Assembly (NCBI GenBank): GCA_052066835.1
Contig: JBQHRJ010000008.1
Length of the DNA: 64,000 nucleotides
Strand: one strand, 5' to 3'
Source: UBA2821 sp902763335
Lineage (GTDB): Bacteria > Bacillota > Clostridia > Lachnospirales > Lachnospiraceae
The position numbers and the translations under genes are program-made. The stretch's first letter is position 1. Each line of letters opens with the position of its first letter. Of this stretch, positions 57,833-64,000 are shown one piece after another. The notes under the pieces are model-generated. The model did not search any database. It was not told the origin of the DNA and worked only from the letters and a program-made list of their open reading frames with translations.

Positions 57833-57855
57833 CCCCTAAAGATAAACTTTAGAGG
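57833..57855 (-). promoter_or_regulatory. Intercistronic hairpin between lacS and lacL
   Basis: CCTCTAAAG / CTTTAGGGG-type stem of about 8 bp with a short loop, no T run. Perhaps an mRNA processing or stabilising element and not a terminator. Confidence 0.4.
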
Positions 57856-57865
57856 TTATTACTAG

Positions 57866-59224
57866 TTACTGCTTATTTTCTTTTAATTTTCTGTTTGCCT
57901 CTTCAATATTCATAAATGAAAGAACAATTGTAACAATCAAATCAAAAACAAATGGAAGCCACAAATACATAACATTTAACATACTGATACAGCTATCTGG
58001 CTGCACTGTTGCATTGTTAACATATCCGCTCATATCAAGTAACCATCCAGAAAGAGCAACACCAATACCACCACCAAGCTTTGTTCCGAATGATGTACAA
58101 GAGAACATTGAACCATCAATTCTCTTTCCTGTCTTAAGGTAAGTGTGTTCTGAACAATTTGCAATTACTGCACCAAAATCTCCCTGCCATGGACCTTCAC
58201 CAATTGATGATAATACTGTAAATACTAACATAAGAGGAACACTTCCAATGTAACCTGCAAACACAATTCCTAAACGACACAATGTTGCGAAAATATAGCT
58301 GTACTTATTTACCTTATATAATCCGCCTGCTTTAGCTACTAATGTAGGTGTAATTATAAGTACTAAAATCAATGGAATATTAATTGCCCATGAGAATGTA
58401 CCAAACAATTTCTGATTAAACAACACATATGTCATATAATATGTGCCAACACCAACCATTGCTGCTCTTAACTGTAAAAGAATGAATACTCCACATATCA
58501 TAAAGAAATATTTATTTGACATAAGAAGTTTAAGTGTTTCTGTAAATTTAAGTTTTTCCTCTTTCTTAACTTTTTCTCCTTCTCTAAGCTCCTCTTCTGG
58601 AAGTTCCTTAACCGAGAAACATGATAATGTGTTTGTAACAAGACCAATAATACAATAAATAATTGCAATTGCTCTCCAGCCTGCTGCTCCACCACCAAGT
58701 GCTTCAACAGCGTTAAATGTAAATGCTGAAATTAACATATTAGTACCAAATGAGAACATGAATCTGAAAGAACCCATCTCTACTCGTTCTTTACTGTTCT
58801 TTGTTACAAGTGATGTTAATGATGCATATGCTATATTATTTGCTGTGTAGAATACTGCATTTAATAATGTGTAAGCGATAAAGAACCATGCATACTGTGC
58901 TGTCTTTCCCATATTTGTTGGAATTGCAAATACTCCAAATAATGTAAGTGCACATCCAAAGAACCCGTAAAACATCCATGGTCTTGCTTTACCCATTTTT
59001 GATTTAGTTCTATCAATCATAGAACCAAAGAATATATCTGATACTCCGTCAAATATCTTTGATACTGCTATCAATGTACCAACTATACCTGCATTTAACC
59101 CAATTGTATCGGTTAAATAAATCATTACGAATGCTGTCAGGAATGCATATACCACATTACCTGCAATATCACCCGAACCATAGCCTACCTTGTTATACCA
59201 TTTTAGGTATCTCTTTTCTTCCAT
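57866..59224 (-). CDS. Lactose/galactoside:cation symporter, GPH (MelB/LacS) family
   Basis: 452 aa, 12 helices. GPH signatures: KVGYGSGDIAGNVVYAFLTA, SKIFDGVSDIFFGSMIDRTK, KMGKARPWMFYG, and LSSIGEGPWQGDFGAVIANC. Imports a sugar with Na+ or H+. It lacks the IIA-like domain of streptococcal LacS, so it is not regulated by PTS phosphorylation that way. First gene of the operon; in context the substrate should be lactose. Confidence 0.88.
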   Translation of the reverse strand: MEEKRYLKWYNKVGYGSGDIAGNVVYAFLTAFVMIYLTDTIGLNAGIVGTLIAVSKIFDGVSDIFFGSMIDRTKSKMGKARPWMFYGFFGCALTLFGVFAIPTNMGKTAQYAWFFIAYTLLNAVFYTANNIAYASLTSLVTKNSKERVEMGSFRFMFSFGTNMLISAFTFNAVEALGGGAAGWRAIAIIYCIIGLVTNTLSCFSVKELPEEELREGEKVKKEEKLKFTETLKLLMSNKYFFMICGVFILLQLRAAMVGVGTYYMTYVLFNQKLFGTFSWAINIPLILVLIITPTLVAKAGGLYKVNKYSYIFATLCRLGIVFAGYIGSVPLMLVFTVLSSIGEGPWQGDFGAVIANCSEHTYLKTGKRIDGSMFSCTSFGTKLGGGIGVALSGWLLDMSGYVNNATVQPDSCISMLNVMYLWLPFVFDLIVTIVLSFMNIEEANRKLKENKQ

Positions 59225-59307
59225 AAGAATTCTCCTTCCTTATCATGCATTACCTTTTAGTAACTTTTTGCTTCGTTGTTTATTAGTCTGTCTGCTTCGT
59301 TATAAGT

Positions 59308-59396
59308 AGTATATAAAAATACTATTCTTAATTCCATATCATTTATTGGACAAAATATGCACAAAATGATAGAATTGATAGAAACAAGGACAAAAT
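59308..59396 (-). promoter_or_regulatory. lac operon promoter with three AraC-type half-site repeats
   Basis: On the minus strand TATACT (59308-59313) with weak TGGAAT 17 bp upstream (59331-59336). Behind it lie three direct repeats: GGACAAAAT (59348-59356), GCACAAAAT (59359-59367), GGACAAAAT (59388-59396). A weak -35 and adjoining repeats fit activation by the divergent AraC protein. The remainder of 59225-59458 is AT-rich and holds the divergent AraC gene's leader (AAAGGAGG before 59459). Confidence 0.6.
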
Positions 59397-59458
59397 TGCT
59401 TTTTTAAATTAGGCAAAATCCACAATGATATATTCGTACCCTTATAAAGGAGGTTTAA

Positions 59459-60313
59459 ATGTATACAAATAACGCATATCTAAACAACTCAATGTTAGAC
59501 ATAAAAGACAAATCAAAACCATTGATAGTAACTAGTGTAGGAACTTATCATCTTTATACTTGTCCCAAATTGCCAACCTGGCGTCCCAAAGGGCGAAAAG
59601 ACTTCCAATTGCTTTATATCGCTGCTGGTAAAGCACACTTTCATTTTAACGATAAAGAAGAAATAGTTACAGCAGGCCATATGGTTTTATACCGACCTAA
59701 AGAACCCCAAAAATATGAATACTATGGTGATGACCAAACAGAAGCATATTGGGTACACTTTACTGGTGGAAATGTTACTAATATTCTTCGCTCTTATGGC
59801 TTTCCGGATAATAAGAATATCTTCTATTGTGGTTCTCATATTGAGTATCAAGGAATATTTAGAAATATGATATATGAACTTCAGATGTGTAAAGAGAATT
59901 ATGAACAGATGTTAGAAATGTACTTAAAACAAATATTTATTATGCTCCAAAGAAGTTTTTTATCTCAACTTAAAACCAATAACACTTATGTTATCGAAAA
60001 AATTGATAAAGCTAAACTTTATTTTAATGAACATTATAGCGAAAATATAAGTATTGACGAATATGCACAAAATAATCATGTTAGTGTTAGCTGGTTCATT
60101 AGAAACTTTAAACAATATACAGGATTTACTCCAATGCAATACATTTTATCCAAAAGATTATATAACGCTGAGATCCTGTTACAAAATACTGATTACAATG
60201 TGACAGAAATTGCTGAAATTATCGGTTATGACAACCCTTTATATTTTAGTCGAATATTTAAAAAAGCTAAGGGGATATCACCATCTGAATATAGAAAAAA
60301 TATAAAGCCTTAA
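59459..60313 (+). CDS. AraC-family activator, divergent from the lac operon
   Basis: 284 aa, ATG after AAAGGAGGTTTAA. N-terminal AraC_binding cupin (QLLYIAAGKAHFHFNDKEEI, VLYRPKEPQKYEYYGDDQTE; YWVHFTGG, typical of gut polysaccharide/lactose regulators). C-terminal HTH pair (ISIDEYAQNNHVSVSWFIRN; VTEIAEIIGYDNPLYFSRIF, then KGISPSEYRKN). Likely senses a sugar and activates lacS-lacL onward. Followed by a good terminator. Confidence 0.9.
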   Translation: MYTNNAYLNNSMLDIKDKSKPLIVTSVGTYHLYTCPKLPTWRPKGRKDFQLLYIAAGKAHFHFNDKEEIVTAGHMVLYRPKEPQKYEYYGDDQTEAYWVHFTGGNVTNILRSYGFPDNKNIFYCGSHIEYQGIFRNMIYELQMCKENYEQMLEMYLKQIFIMLQRSFLSQLKTNNTYVIEKIDKAKLYFNEHYSENISIDEYAQNNHVSVSWFIRNFKQYTGFTPMQYILSKRLYNAEILLQNTDYNVTEIAEIIGYDNPLYFSRIFKKAKGISPSEYRKNIKP

Positions 60314-60320
60314 TCCCAAT

Positions 60321-60354
60321 GAGAAAGAATCAAAATGGTTCTTTCTCCTTTTTT
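60321..60354 (+). terminator. Terminator of the AraC activator
   Basis: Perfect 9-bp stem GAGAAAGAA (60321-60329) / TTCTTTCTC (60339-60347), 9-nt loop, then CTTTTTT. Confidence 0.9.
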
Positions 60355-60360
60355 GCAAAA

Positions 60361-61468
60361 TTATTGATACTTTTCTGCTCCTGCAATATTTGTTTTCTCA
60401 TCATAATCAAAAACAATTCCCACGCTATATCTTACTCTCGTTATTGCAACATAAAACTGAGACCTTGTTTTTGGTTGCAGATTGCTAGAATGATTCTTCA
60501 TCCAATTTCTCATAGTACTTGTTGGATAAATCAATACTCTATCATATATTAGTCCTTTAGATTCACCCATATTTATTACTGCATATCCATCATTCACCTT
60601 TACAGTTCTCTTCTCCCTAAGTTGCATTGGCTTAAACTCTTCCAAATATGCATCAACATCATCCGCTCTTACTAAAAAAACTCCATCATGCCCTGTAACC
60701 TCAAATTACTTTGTTCCAGTTTCATCATATTCTTCATACAGCTGCGATGAATATGAACATATACTTTGATTATTTCTGTAAGAATCATTCAAAGTCTCTT
60801 TATCAATAATGCAATCTATTTTTTTTGCACTCATTTCTAATAAATTCTTCTATCTTACCATCTGCGTATTTCTTGTACTTTGCTTCATTATGCGTATGAT
60901 ATGTTACCTGTCTGGGATCTCCTACCATTGTTACATCGCAGTCTGCTTGCAACATACTTTTTATGATATCTAAATCATATCCTGCCAAATCTTGAATTTC
61001 ATCTATATATATCTTAGGATAAATCCTACTAATTCTTTGCGAAACTCTGCCTTTAGTCTCTTTTTCACAACGGCATACAAATTTTGCAATTTTATCAGAA
61101 TACATTTTCATTCCATCCGTGAAAAAGAATTTTCTATAATCATCTTCTCCATAATATACCGGACCAAATTTCCCATCATATTTTTTTCCAGACTTTTCAT
61201 TGACTAATATCATACCATTAATCTTATCATCTAAGACTACTCCCTGAAATGTTCGAACCCCATGCTGTAAAAGAAATGAGTACCATGTTTGTATGGTAAC
61301 ATTATGAGGAACACAGCCATTATGTTCTATAAATTTCTTACGAATTTCCAATTCATTAGCGATAGTGTATGTTGTTATTAACACGTTGTCTGCTTGCTGC
61401 ATCGCTTGTCAGACCAAATATGTAGTTTTACCAGAACCTGCAGCCGCAATTATTAATCTGTTTACCAT
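60361..61468 (-). pseudogene. UvrD-type helicase pseudogene (GajB-like), three lesions
   Basis: Starts MVNRLIIAAAGSGKTTYLV (Walker A intact) and then a TGA (61409-61411) interrupts. The frame resumes (QAMQQADNVLITTYT) through YIDEIQDLAGYDL (Walker B) and VGDPRQVTYHT, and meets a run of eight A (minus strand, near 60820) where the frame shifts: dropping one A restores CKKIDCIIDKETLNDSYRNN. A TAA then interrupts, near 60703-60706, before FEVTGHDGVFLVRA. The end (YVAITRVRYSVGIV) is helicase motif VI. Without one A the length is exactly 369 codons. The domain order is that of a small UvrD/Rep helicase. The start overlaps the end of the preceding gene by 7 nt. Confidence 0.8.
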
Positions 61469-61929
61469 CTGATAGCCTCCACAATATATTCCGGTATTTC
61501 TATCTGTTCTGAAGATTCGAATATTCTCAATGCACATTCTGTTTTATTATGCTTCATATATTTTCTCAAACCATCCTCATCTGTATAATCAGTACCAAAA
61601 ATACGATTCAACTTATCTAAACCATTAACTTTCAGAAGTTTTGGTTCCAAAGTGTTATAATTATAAGCAGTTCTTCCTGCTATGTGAAGATTGGTATTCT
61701 TGGTCTTGATGGAAGTTCCTGACTCTCTGATGTTACGCTTAAACCTAGAAACCCCTTTATCCTTAGCCTCCGACTGATGAATGGTACTCTTTCTATAAGT
61801 ACTCTTTCCACCAGCACTTTTCTGAAGCATTAATTTTGCAGATGCTTTTTTATCCATTTCATTGGCTTTCTCCTTGGTGTGAATGACCATTGGCTTGTCA
61901 TCCACCTTTTTTATCTTCAATGTTCTCAC
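61462..61929 (-). CDS. Chimeric remnant: conjugative-element N-terminus joined to an OLD-nuclease-like C-terminus
   Basis: 155 aa from GTG 61929 (weak ribosome site). Residues 1-88 (VRTLKIKKVDDKPMVIHTKE, then RFKRNIRESGTSIKTKNTNL) resemble a hypothetical protein found beside VirB4 in Clostridia conjugative elements. Residues about 95-155 (LKVNGLDKLNRIFGTDYTDE, then KHNKTECALRIFESSEQIEI) are unrelated in style and end 7 nt into the helicase start, as a GajA-type OLD/TOPRIM nuclease ends before GajB. The second assignment rests on context and weak similarity. Probably a deletion fusion with no function. Confidence 0.45.
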   Translation of the reverse strand: MRTLKIKKVDDKPMVIHTKEKANEMDKKASAKLMLQKSAGGKSTYRKSTIHQSEAKDKGVSRFKRNIRESGTSIKTKNTNLHIAGRTAYNYNTLEPKLLKVNGLDKLNRIFGTDYTDEDGLRKYMKHNKTECALRIFESSEQIEIPEYIVEAIRW

Positions 61930-61961
61930 CCAAATTGCTAAATAAAATATTTATAAACTCG

Positions 61962-61990
61962 TTGCATAATTTAGATATTCTGTGTATACT
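61962..61990 (+). promoter_or_regulatory. Promoter of the repeat RNA upstream of the PBECR4-like gene
   Basis: TTGCAT (61962-61967), 17 bp, TATACT (61985-61990), plus strand. Transcription would begin near 61997 and pass through the repeats at 62052-62157. Confidence 0.65.
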
Positions 61991-62051
61991 ATAGTTAGTA
62001 GATGGGCTATATGCCTATCATGTGGACTGACACATAAAATCCGAAATTCTT

Positions 62052-62157
62052 TCCGGACTTCGGGTGCCGGACAGTTGGCTGGCAACGGAAAAACCAGTTT
62101 GCTTATCGGACTTCGGGTGCCGATCAGTTGGCGGACAACAGAAAAATCAGTCATTAA
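62052..62157 (+). ncRNA. Candidate antitoxin-type RNA: two 53-bp repeats with hairpins
   Basis: Unit 1 (62052-62104) and unit 2 (62105-62157) share a fixed layout. Stem 1 is TCCGG/CCGGA in unit 1 and ATCGG/CCGAT in unit 2: two base pairs swapped with compensation, around the same ACTTCGGGTG loop. Stem 2 is GTTG/CAAC with loop GCTGG or GCGGA. A downstream CCAGT or TCAGT can pair with that loop, one pair compensated (G-C to A-U) and one mismatch in unit 2, suggesting a pseudoknot. A weaker third unit may precede (GGGCTATATGCCT, then ATGTG...CACAT, 62004-62036). The RNA is followed by a hairpin terminator and then the nuclease gene. Confidence 0.55.
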
Positions 62158-62196
62158 AGGAAGGTGTCATCTGCTACGGCAGAAGAACCTTCCTTT
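62156..62196 (+). terminator. Hairpin terminator between repeat RNA and nuclease gene
   Basis: AAAGGAAGGT (62156-62165) pairs perfectly with ACCTTCCTTT (62187-62196). An inner hairpin TCTGC...GCAGA sits in the loop. Followed by TAAATTTG; the T run is short, so partial read-through is likely. Confidence 0.7.
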
Positions 62197-62235
62197 TAAA
62201 TTTGCCAAAATACCATAGATATAAGGATTCCAATT

Positions 62236-62886
62236 ATGACTAAAAAACAGGCAATAGCTATCATCACAAAATGTGCCAAACAGTATCAGCAATATTTGGA
62301 AGGCTATCAAGTTGTCTTTGTCTATCGAGATGAAAACAACCGATCAGACCATACTGCTGTAAGATTCCATTCACACAACTTCCTACACTTTACCGGAGTA
62401 TCACCCAGACAAGGCATGAATGCGAATGGATTCTATCGTGCTGCCCTAAATAATCGCCTTAGTGAGCATGACTTTTCATTTAAAAATAATCACACAACTG
62501 AATTAAAGCTTAAAGTGCTTGATATAATTATGAATATTGATACAAAAGCACGTATGATTGGCAATTATATCGGACCTCATCTGGAACTTTATACCGAAAA
62601 GGTAACTGGAACTACCACCGCCTGTCTTGGACTCATCCAAAGCAAAGACTGTTATATTCCAAACAGTGTATTAAGTGAAGATATCCGCTCTATTGTTCCA
62701 AAACCACCCGGAAAGATATATGCAATATTCAAAAAACCAATTAACGCTACTAAATATACGCAACTTACATATAAATCAAAAAATATAACCATAACCCAAA
62801 AGTGCCTTCCCAAAGAATTACTTAAGGAAATTGACTTTTCACTTTTAGAAGACACCTCTGAATCAAATAACACCGAGCAGGCTTAA
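62236..62886 (+). CDS. PBECR4-like nuclease domain protein (candidate toxin)
   Basis: 216 aa, ATG after AAGGATTCCAATT. Resembles the PBECR4 family (phage-Barnase-EndoU-ColicinE5/D-RelE-like nuclease 4): MTKKQAIAIITKCAKQYQ, FHSHNFLHFTGVS, NGFYRAALNNRLS, DFSFKNNHTTELKLKVL, YIGPHLELYTEKV and YIPNSVLSEDIR. BECR-fold proteins are usually RNases or toxins; the catalytic residues cannot be assigned with certainty. No signal peptide. It is preceded by the repeat RNA and terminator, and its stop overlaps that of the VirB4 fragment on the other strand. Family call moderate to good; toxin role is inference. Confidence 0.7.
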   Translation: MTKKQAIAIITKCAKQYQQYLEGYQVVFVYRDENNRSDHTAVRFHSHNFLHFTGVSPRQGMNANGFYRAALNNRLSEHDFSFKNNHTTELKLKVLDIIMNIDTKARMIGNYIGPHLELYTEKVTGTTTACLGLIQSKDCYIPNSVLSEDIRSIVPKPPGKIYAIFKKPINATKYTQLTYKSKNITITQKCLPKELLKEIDFSLLEDTSESNNTEQA

Positions 62887-63170
62887 TCCAAAGCCTGCTT
62901 TTTCATCATCTCCATCTTCTCGTGAATATTGGTGTTATACAGTCTGTAAAGATCTGTATCCTTACTAATCTGATTATCAAATGGAATCACCACAGAGCCA
63001 CACTTGATAAGTCCCATTCCCGATGCAGTATTGGTTACAAATCTAAGCTGCGCCTCTGATACGCCGATAACATCAGCCATCTTGGAACTGTCCGTGTTTG
63101 CCTGCTTTAAGAGTGCCACAAACTCAGAGTTTGCAAGCATTGTAGTGGCTGTGTAGTTCTGTAACAAATC
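62883..63170 (-). pseudogene. 3' exon of a VirB4/TraE-type conjugation ATPase interrupted by a group II intron
   Basis: About 95 residues: DLLQNYTATTMLANSEFVAL, then SEAQLRFVTNTASGMGLIKC and NQISKDTDLYRLYNTNIHEK, the conserved end of the ATPase of Tn1549/CTn-like elements. The coding sequence begins directly at the intron 3' boundary (63171). The upstream exon is not in the window. No start codon; any ATP-binding function needs intron splicing, which is unlikely as the intron is truncated. Confidence 0.8.
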
Positions 63171-63229
63171 GTAGGGTAGGGCAAAGGCGCCTTATCACAT
63201 ACGCAATAGGTTTCCTACACCCTCCCTCG

Positions 63230-63263
63230 GAACCGGACTTACACGTCTCCATGTATCCGGCTC
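63230..63263 (-). ncRNA. Group II intron domain V
   Basis: 34 nt on the minus strand starting GAGCCGGATACATGGAGACG and ending GTCCGGTTC: a hairpin with AGC triad, GAGA tetraloop and the usual 2-nt bulge, the hallmark of domain V. Confidence 0.85.
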
Positions 63264-63286
63264 CCCATTAGCAATTTGCATATCGC

Positions 63287-63811
63287 TTATTTATGGATTC
63301 TCCTGTGGCAATCACTACAAACCACTAGCGTTTTTCTACGCTTAGATTTCATAGCCAACTCCCAATCAGAATTACCCAATTCGTTTAAATTTCTTACCAC
63401 ATGCACTTCATATAAGTCTGCATGCTTTTTACCACATAATTCACAAACTCCAGCGTTTAACCTTTGTCTGATTGTGGATTTCCAATTAAATTTTGTTCTT
63501 TGGAACACGATGTCACTAGCCTCGCCTCTATTACAATCAGCGATTTTAATAGGTCGCACTCTTTTTGTTCCCTCTTTTGTTTCATAGGGTACAGACCATG
63601 TGTTACCGTCTTTATAGAGTCTGATTATCTTACGAATAGAAGTTTTATGCTTATCCGCAATCGTCTTTAGGCAACTGTATTCCATTAGGTAGCAGAAATA
63701 ATCTAACGTATGGTAATCCACCGCAAGATTGTAGTAATTTAGTATTCCTCTCATTTCTGCATTATAATGTTCCACAATTTCGCTGTCCGATAAATTTAAT
63801 AGTGCTGGCAT
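63287..63811 (-). pseudogene. C-terminal part of a group II intron maturase/endonuclease
   Basis: Open frame of 174 codons. Contains the domain X end (EIVEHYNAEMRGILNYYNLA, then SIRKIIRLYKDG) and an HNH endonuclease with zinc pairs CELCGKKH and CSDCHRRIHK. The reverse transcriptase domain is missing and an in-frame stop lies two codons upstream of the first ATG. Homing and splicing functions are lost. Confidence 0.8.
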
Positions 63812-63973
63812 ATCTCAGTTATTAACTGTAGTTGTTGCCGATAAACTCAACCAACGAAAACATATCAGAAGTTTAAAACCTCTCATAGCCTAGTATGATA
63901 TATTTTAAATAACTGGACTTTATTTCTTGCCTATGATACAATGTTTACATCAAGCGATGGAGGTATCGTATCT
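63812..63973 (+). promoter_or_regulatory. Promoter region of a gene leaving the window
   Basis: TGGACT, 17 bp, TACAAT near 63912-63940 on the plus strand, with GGAGGT (63959-63964) 9 nt before ATG 63974. The start of this stretch coincides with the truncation of the intron, so a mobile element may begin here. Confidence 0.5.
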
Positions 63974-64000
63974 ATGGGAAGGAAATCAACTATTATAGAC
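63974..64000 (+). CDS. Start of a gene running off the right edge
   Basis: Nine codons, MGRKSTIID, with a good ribosome binding site. Too short to identify; its site next to a broken intron suggests a transposase or mobile-element gene. Confidence 0.4.

Larger units (their letters stand above)
63171..63811 (-). mobile_element. Truncated group II intron (3' part)
   Basis: From 63811 down to the 3' boundary at 63171: the end of the intron-encoded protein, then domain V (63230-63263) and domain VI, ending CCTACCCTAC against the VirB4 exon GATTTG. The 5' part and reverse transcriptase domain are absent; the sequence beyond 63811 is unrelated. Confidence 0.8.

Noticed and set aside
60319..60552. 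Plus-strand open frame over the helicase remnant
   Set aside because: It lies antisense to recognisable helicase motif VI and overlaps the AraC terminator.
62041..62196. CRISPR-like array
   Set aside because: Only two adjacent, imperfect repeats without spacers and without cas genes; the RNA-structure reading fits better.

Overview
The window looks like the chromosome of a gut Lachnospiraceae-type Firmicute. The signs are low GC content, strong AGGAGG-type ribosome binding sites, very large secreted Ig-like surface proteins, a bile-salt-hydrolase-type enzyme, a GalT of the Firmicutes class, and Tn1549/CTn-like conjugative element remnants. The family-level call is an inference from gene style; no rRNA or marker gene is present.

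Layout. 1-20.7 kb: a choloylglycine-hydrolase-type gene (cut by the window edge) and three giant exoproteins of 2561, about 2530 and about 1398 residues, all on the minus strand. 20.8-26.7 kb: a decayed Rpn-type nuclease/transposase, an alpha/beta hydrolase, a SulP transporter with a hairpin-rich leader, a YceG-like/trypsin-like fusion protease and a histidine phosphatase. 27-33 kb: two MATE efflux pumps, each beside a MerR regulator, with several palindromic repeat elements between them. 32.9-35.5 kb: the MetNIQ methionine ABC transporter under a near-consensus promoter. 35.6-44 kb: a methyl-accepting chemotaxis protein, then a signalling operon (two small membrane proteins, a propeller/HD-GYP-like sensor, a membrane-anchored BMP-type binding protein, an EamA transporter, a small protein). 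44.3-48 kb: a GNAT gene followed by broken genes (TetR, ABC ATPase, IS3 remnant, conjugative-element fragments). 48-60.3 kb: a complete lactose/galactose locus (lacS, lacL, lacM, galK, galE, galT, an AraC gene, galM, mgsA, with a glyoxalase-type gene beyond) and a divergent AraC activator. 60.3-64 kb: decayed mobile DNA containing a dead UvrD-type helicase, a PBECR4-like nuclease preceded by a repeat RNA, the end of a VirB4-type ATPase, and a truncated group II intron.

Most interesting. (1) A candidate type III toxin-antitoxin-like module at 61.96-62.89 kb: a promoter, two 53-bp repeats with compensatory base changes in a stem and a possible pseudoknot, a hairpin terminator, then a PBECR4-like nuclease gene. 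(2) Two families of structured palindromic elements, A (four copies) and B (two copies). Four of the six copies end 25-36 nt before a start codon, two of them begin a few bases after a predicted transcription start, and their arms show compensatory changes between copies. (3) Remains of a Gabija-like defence pair. (4) A YceG-like domain fused to an HtrA-like protease. (5) A canonical A_AAA_AAG slippery heptamer joining two halves of a conjugative-element gene.

How the genes fit together: the lac/gal operon imports and cleaves lactose and runs the Leloir pathway; methylglyoxal synthase and a glyoxalase-type protein may buffer sugar-phosphate stress. Conjugative-element fragments lie on both sides of this locus in the same orientation, so it may be cargo of a decayed integrative element.
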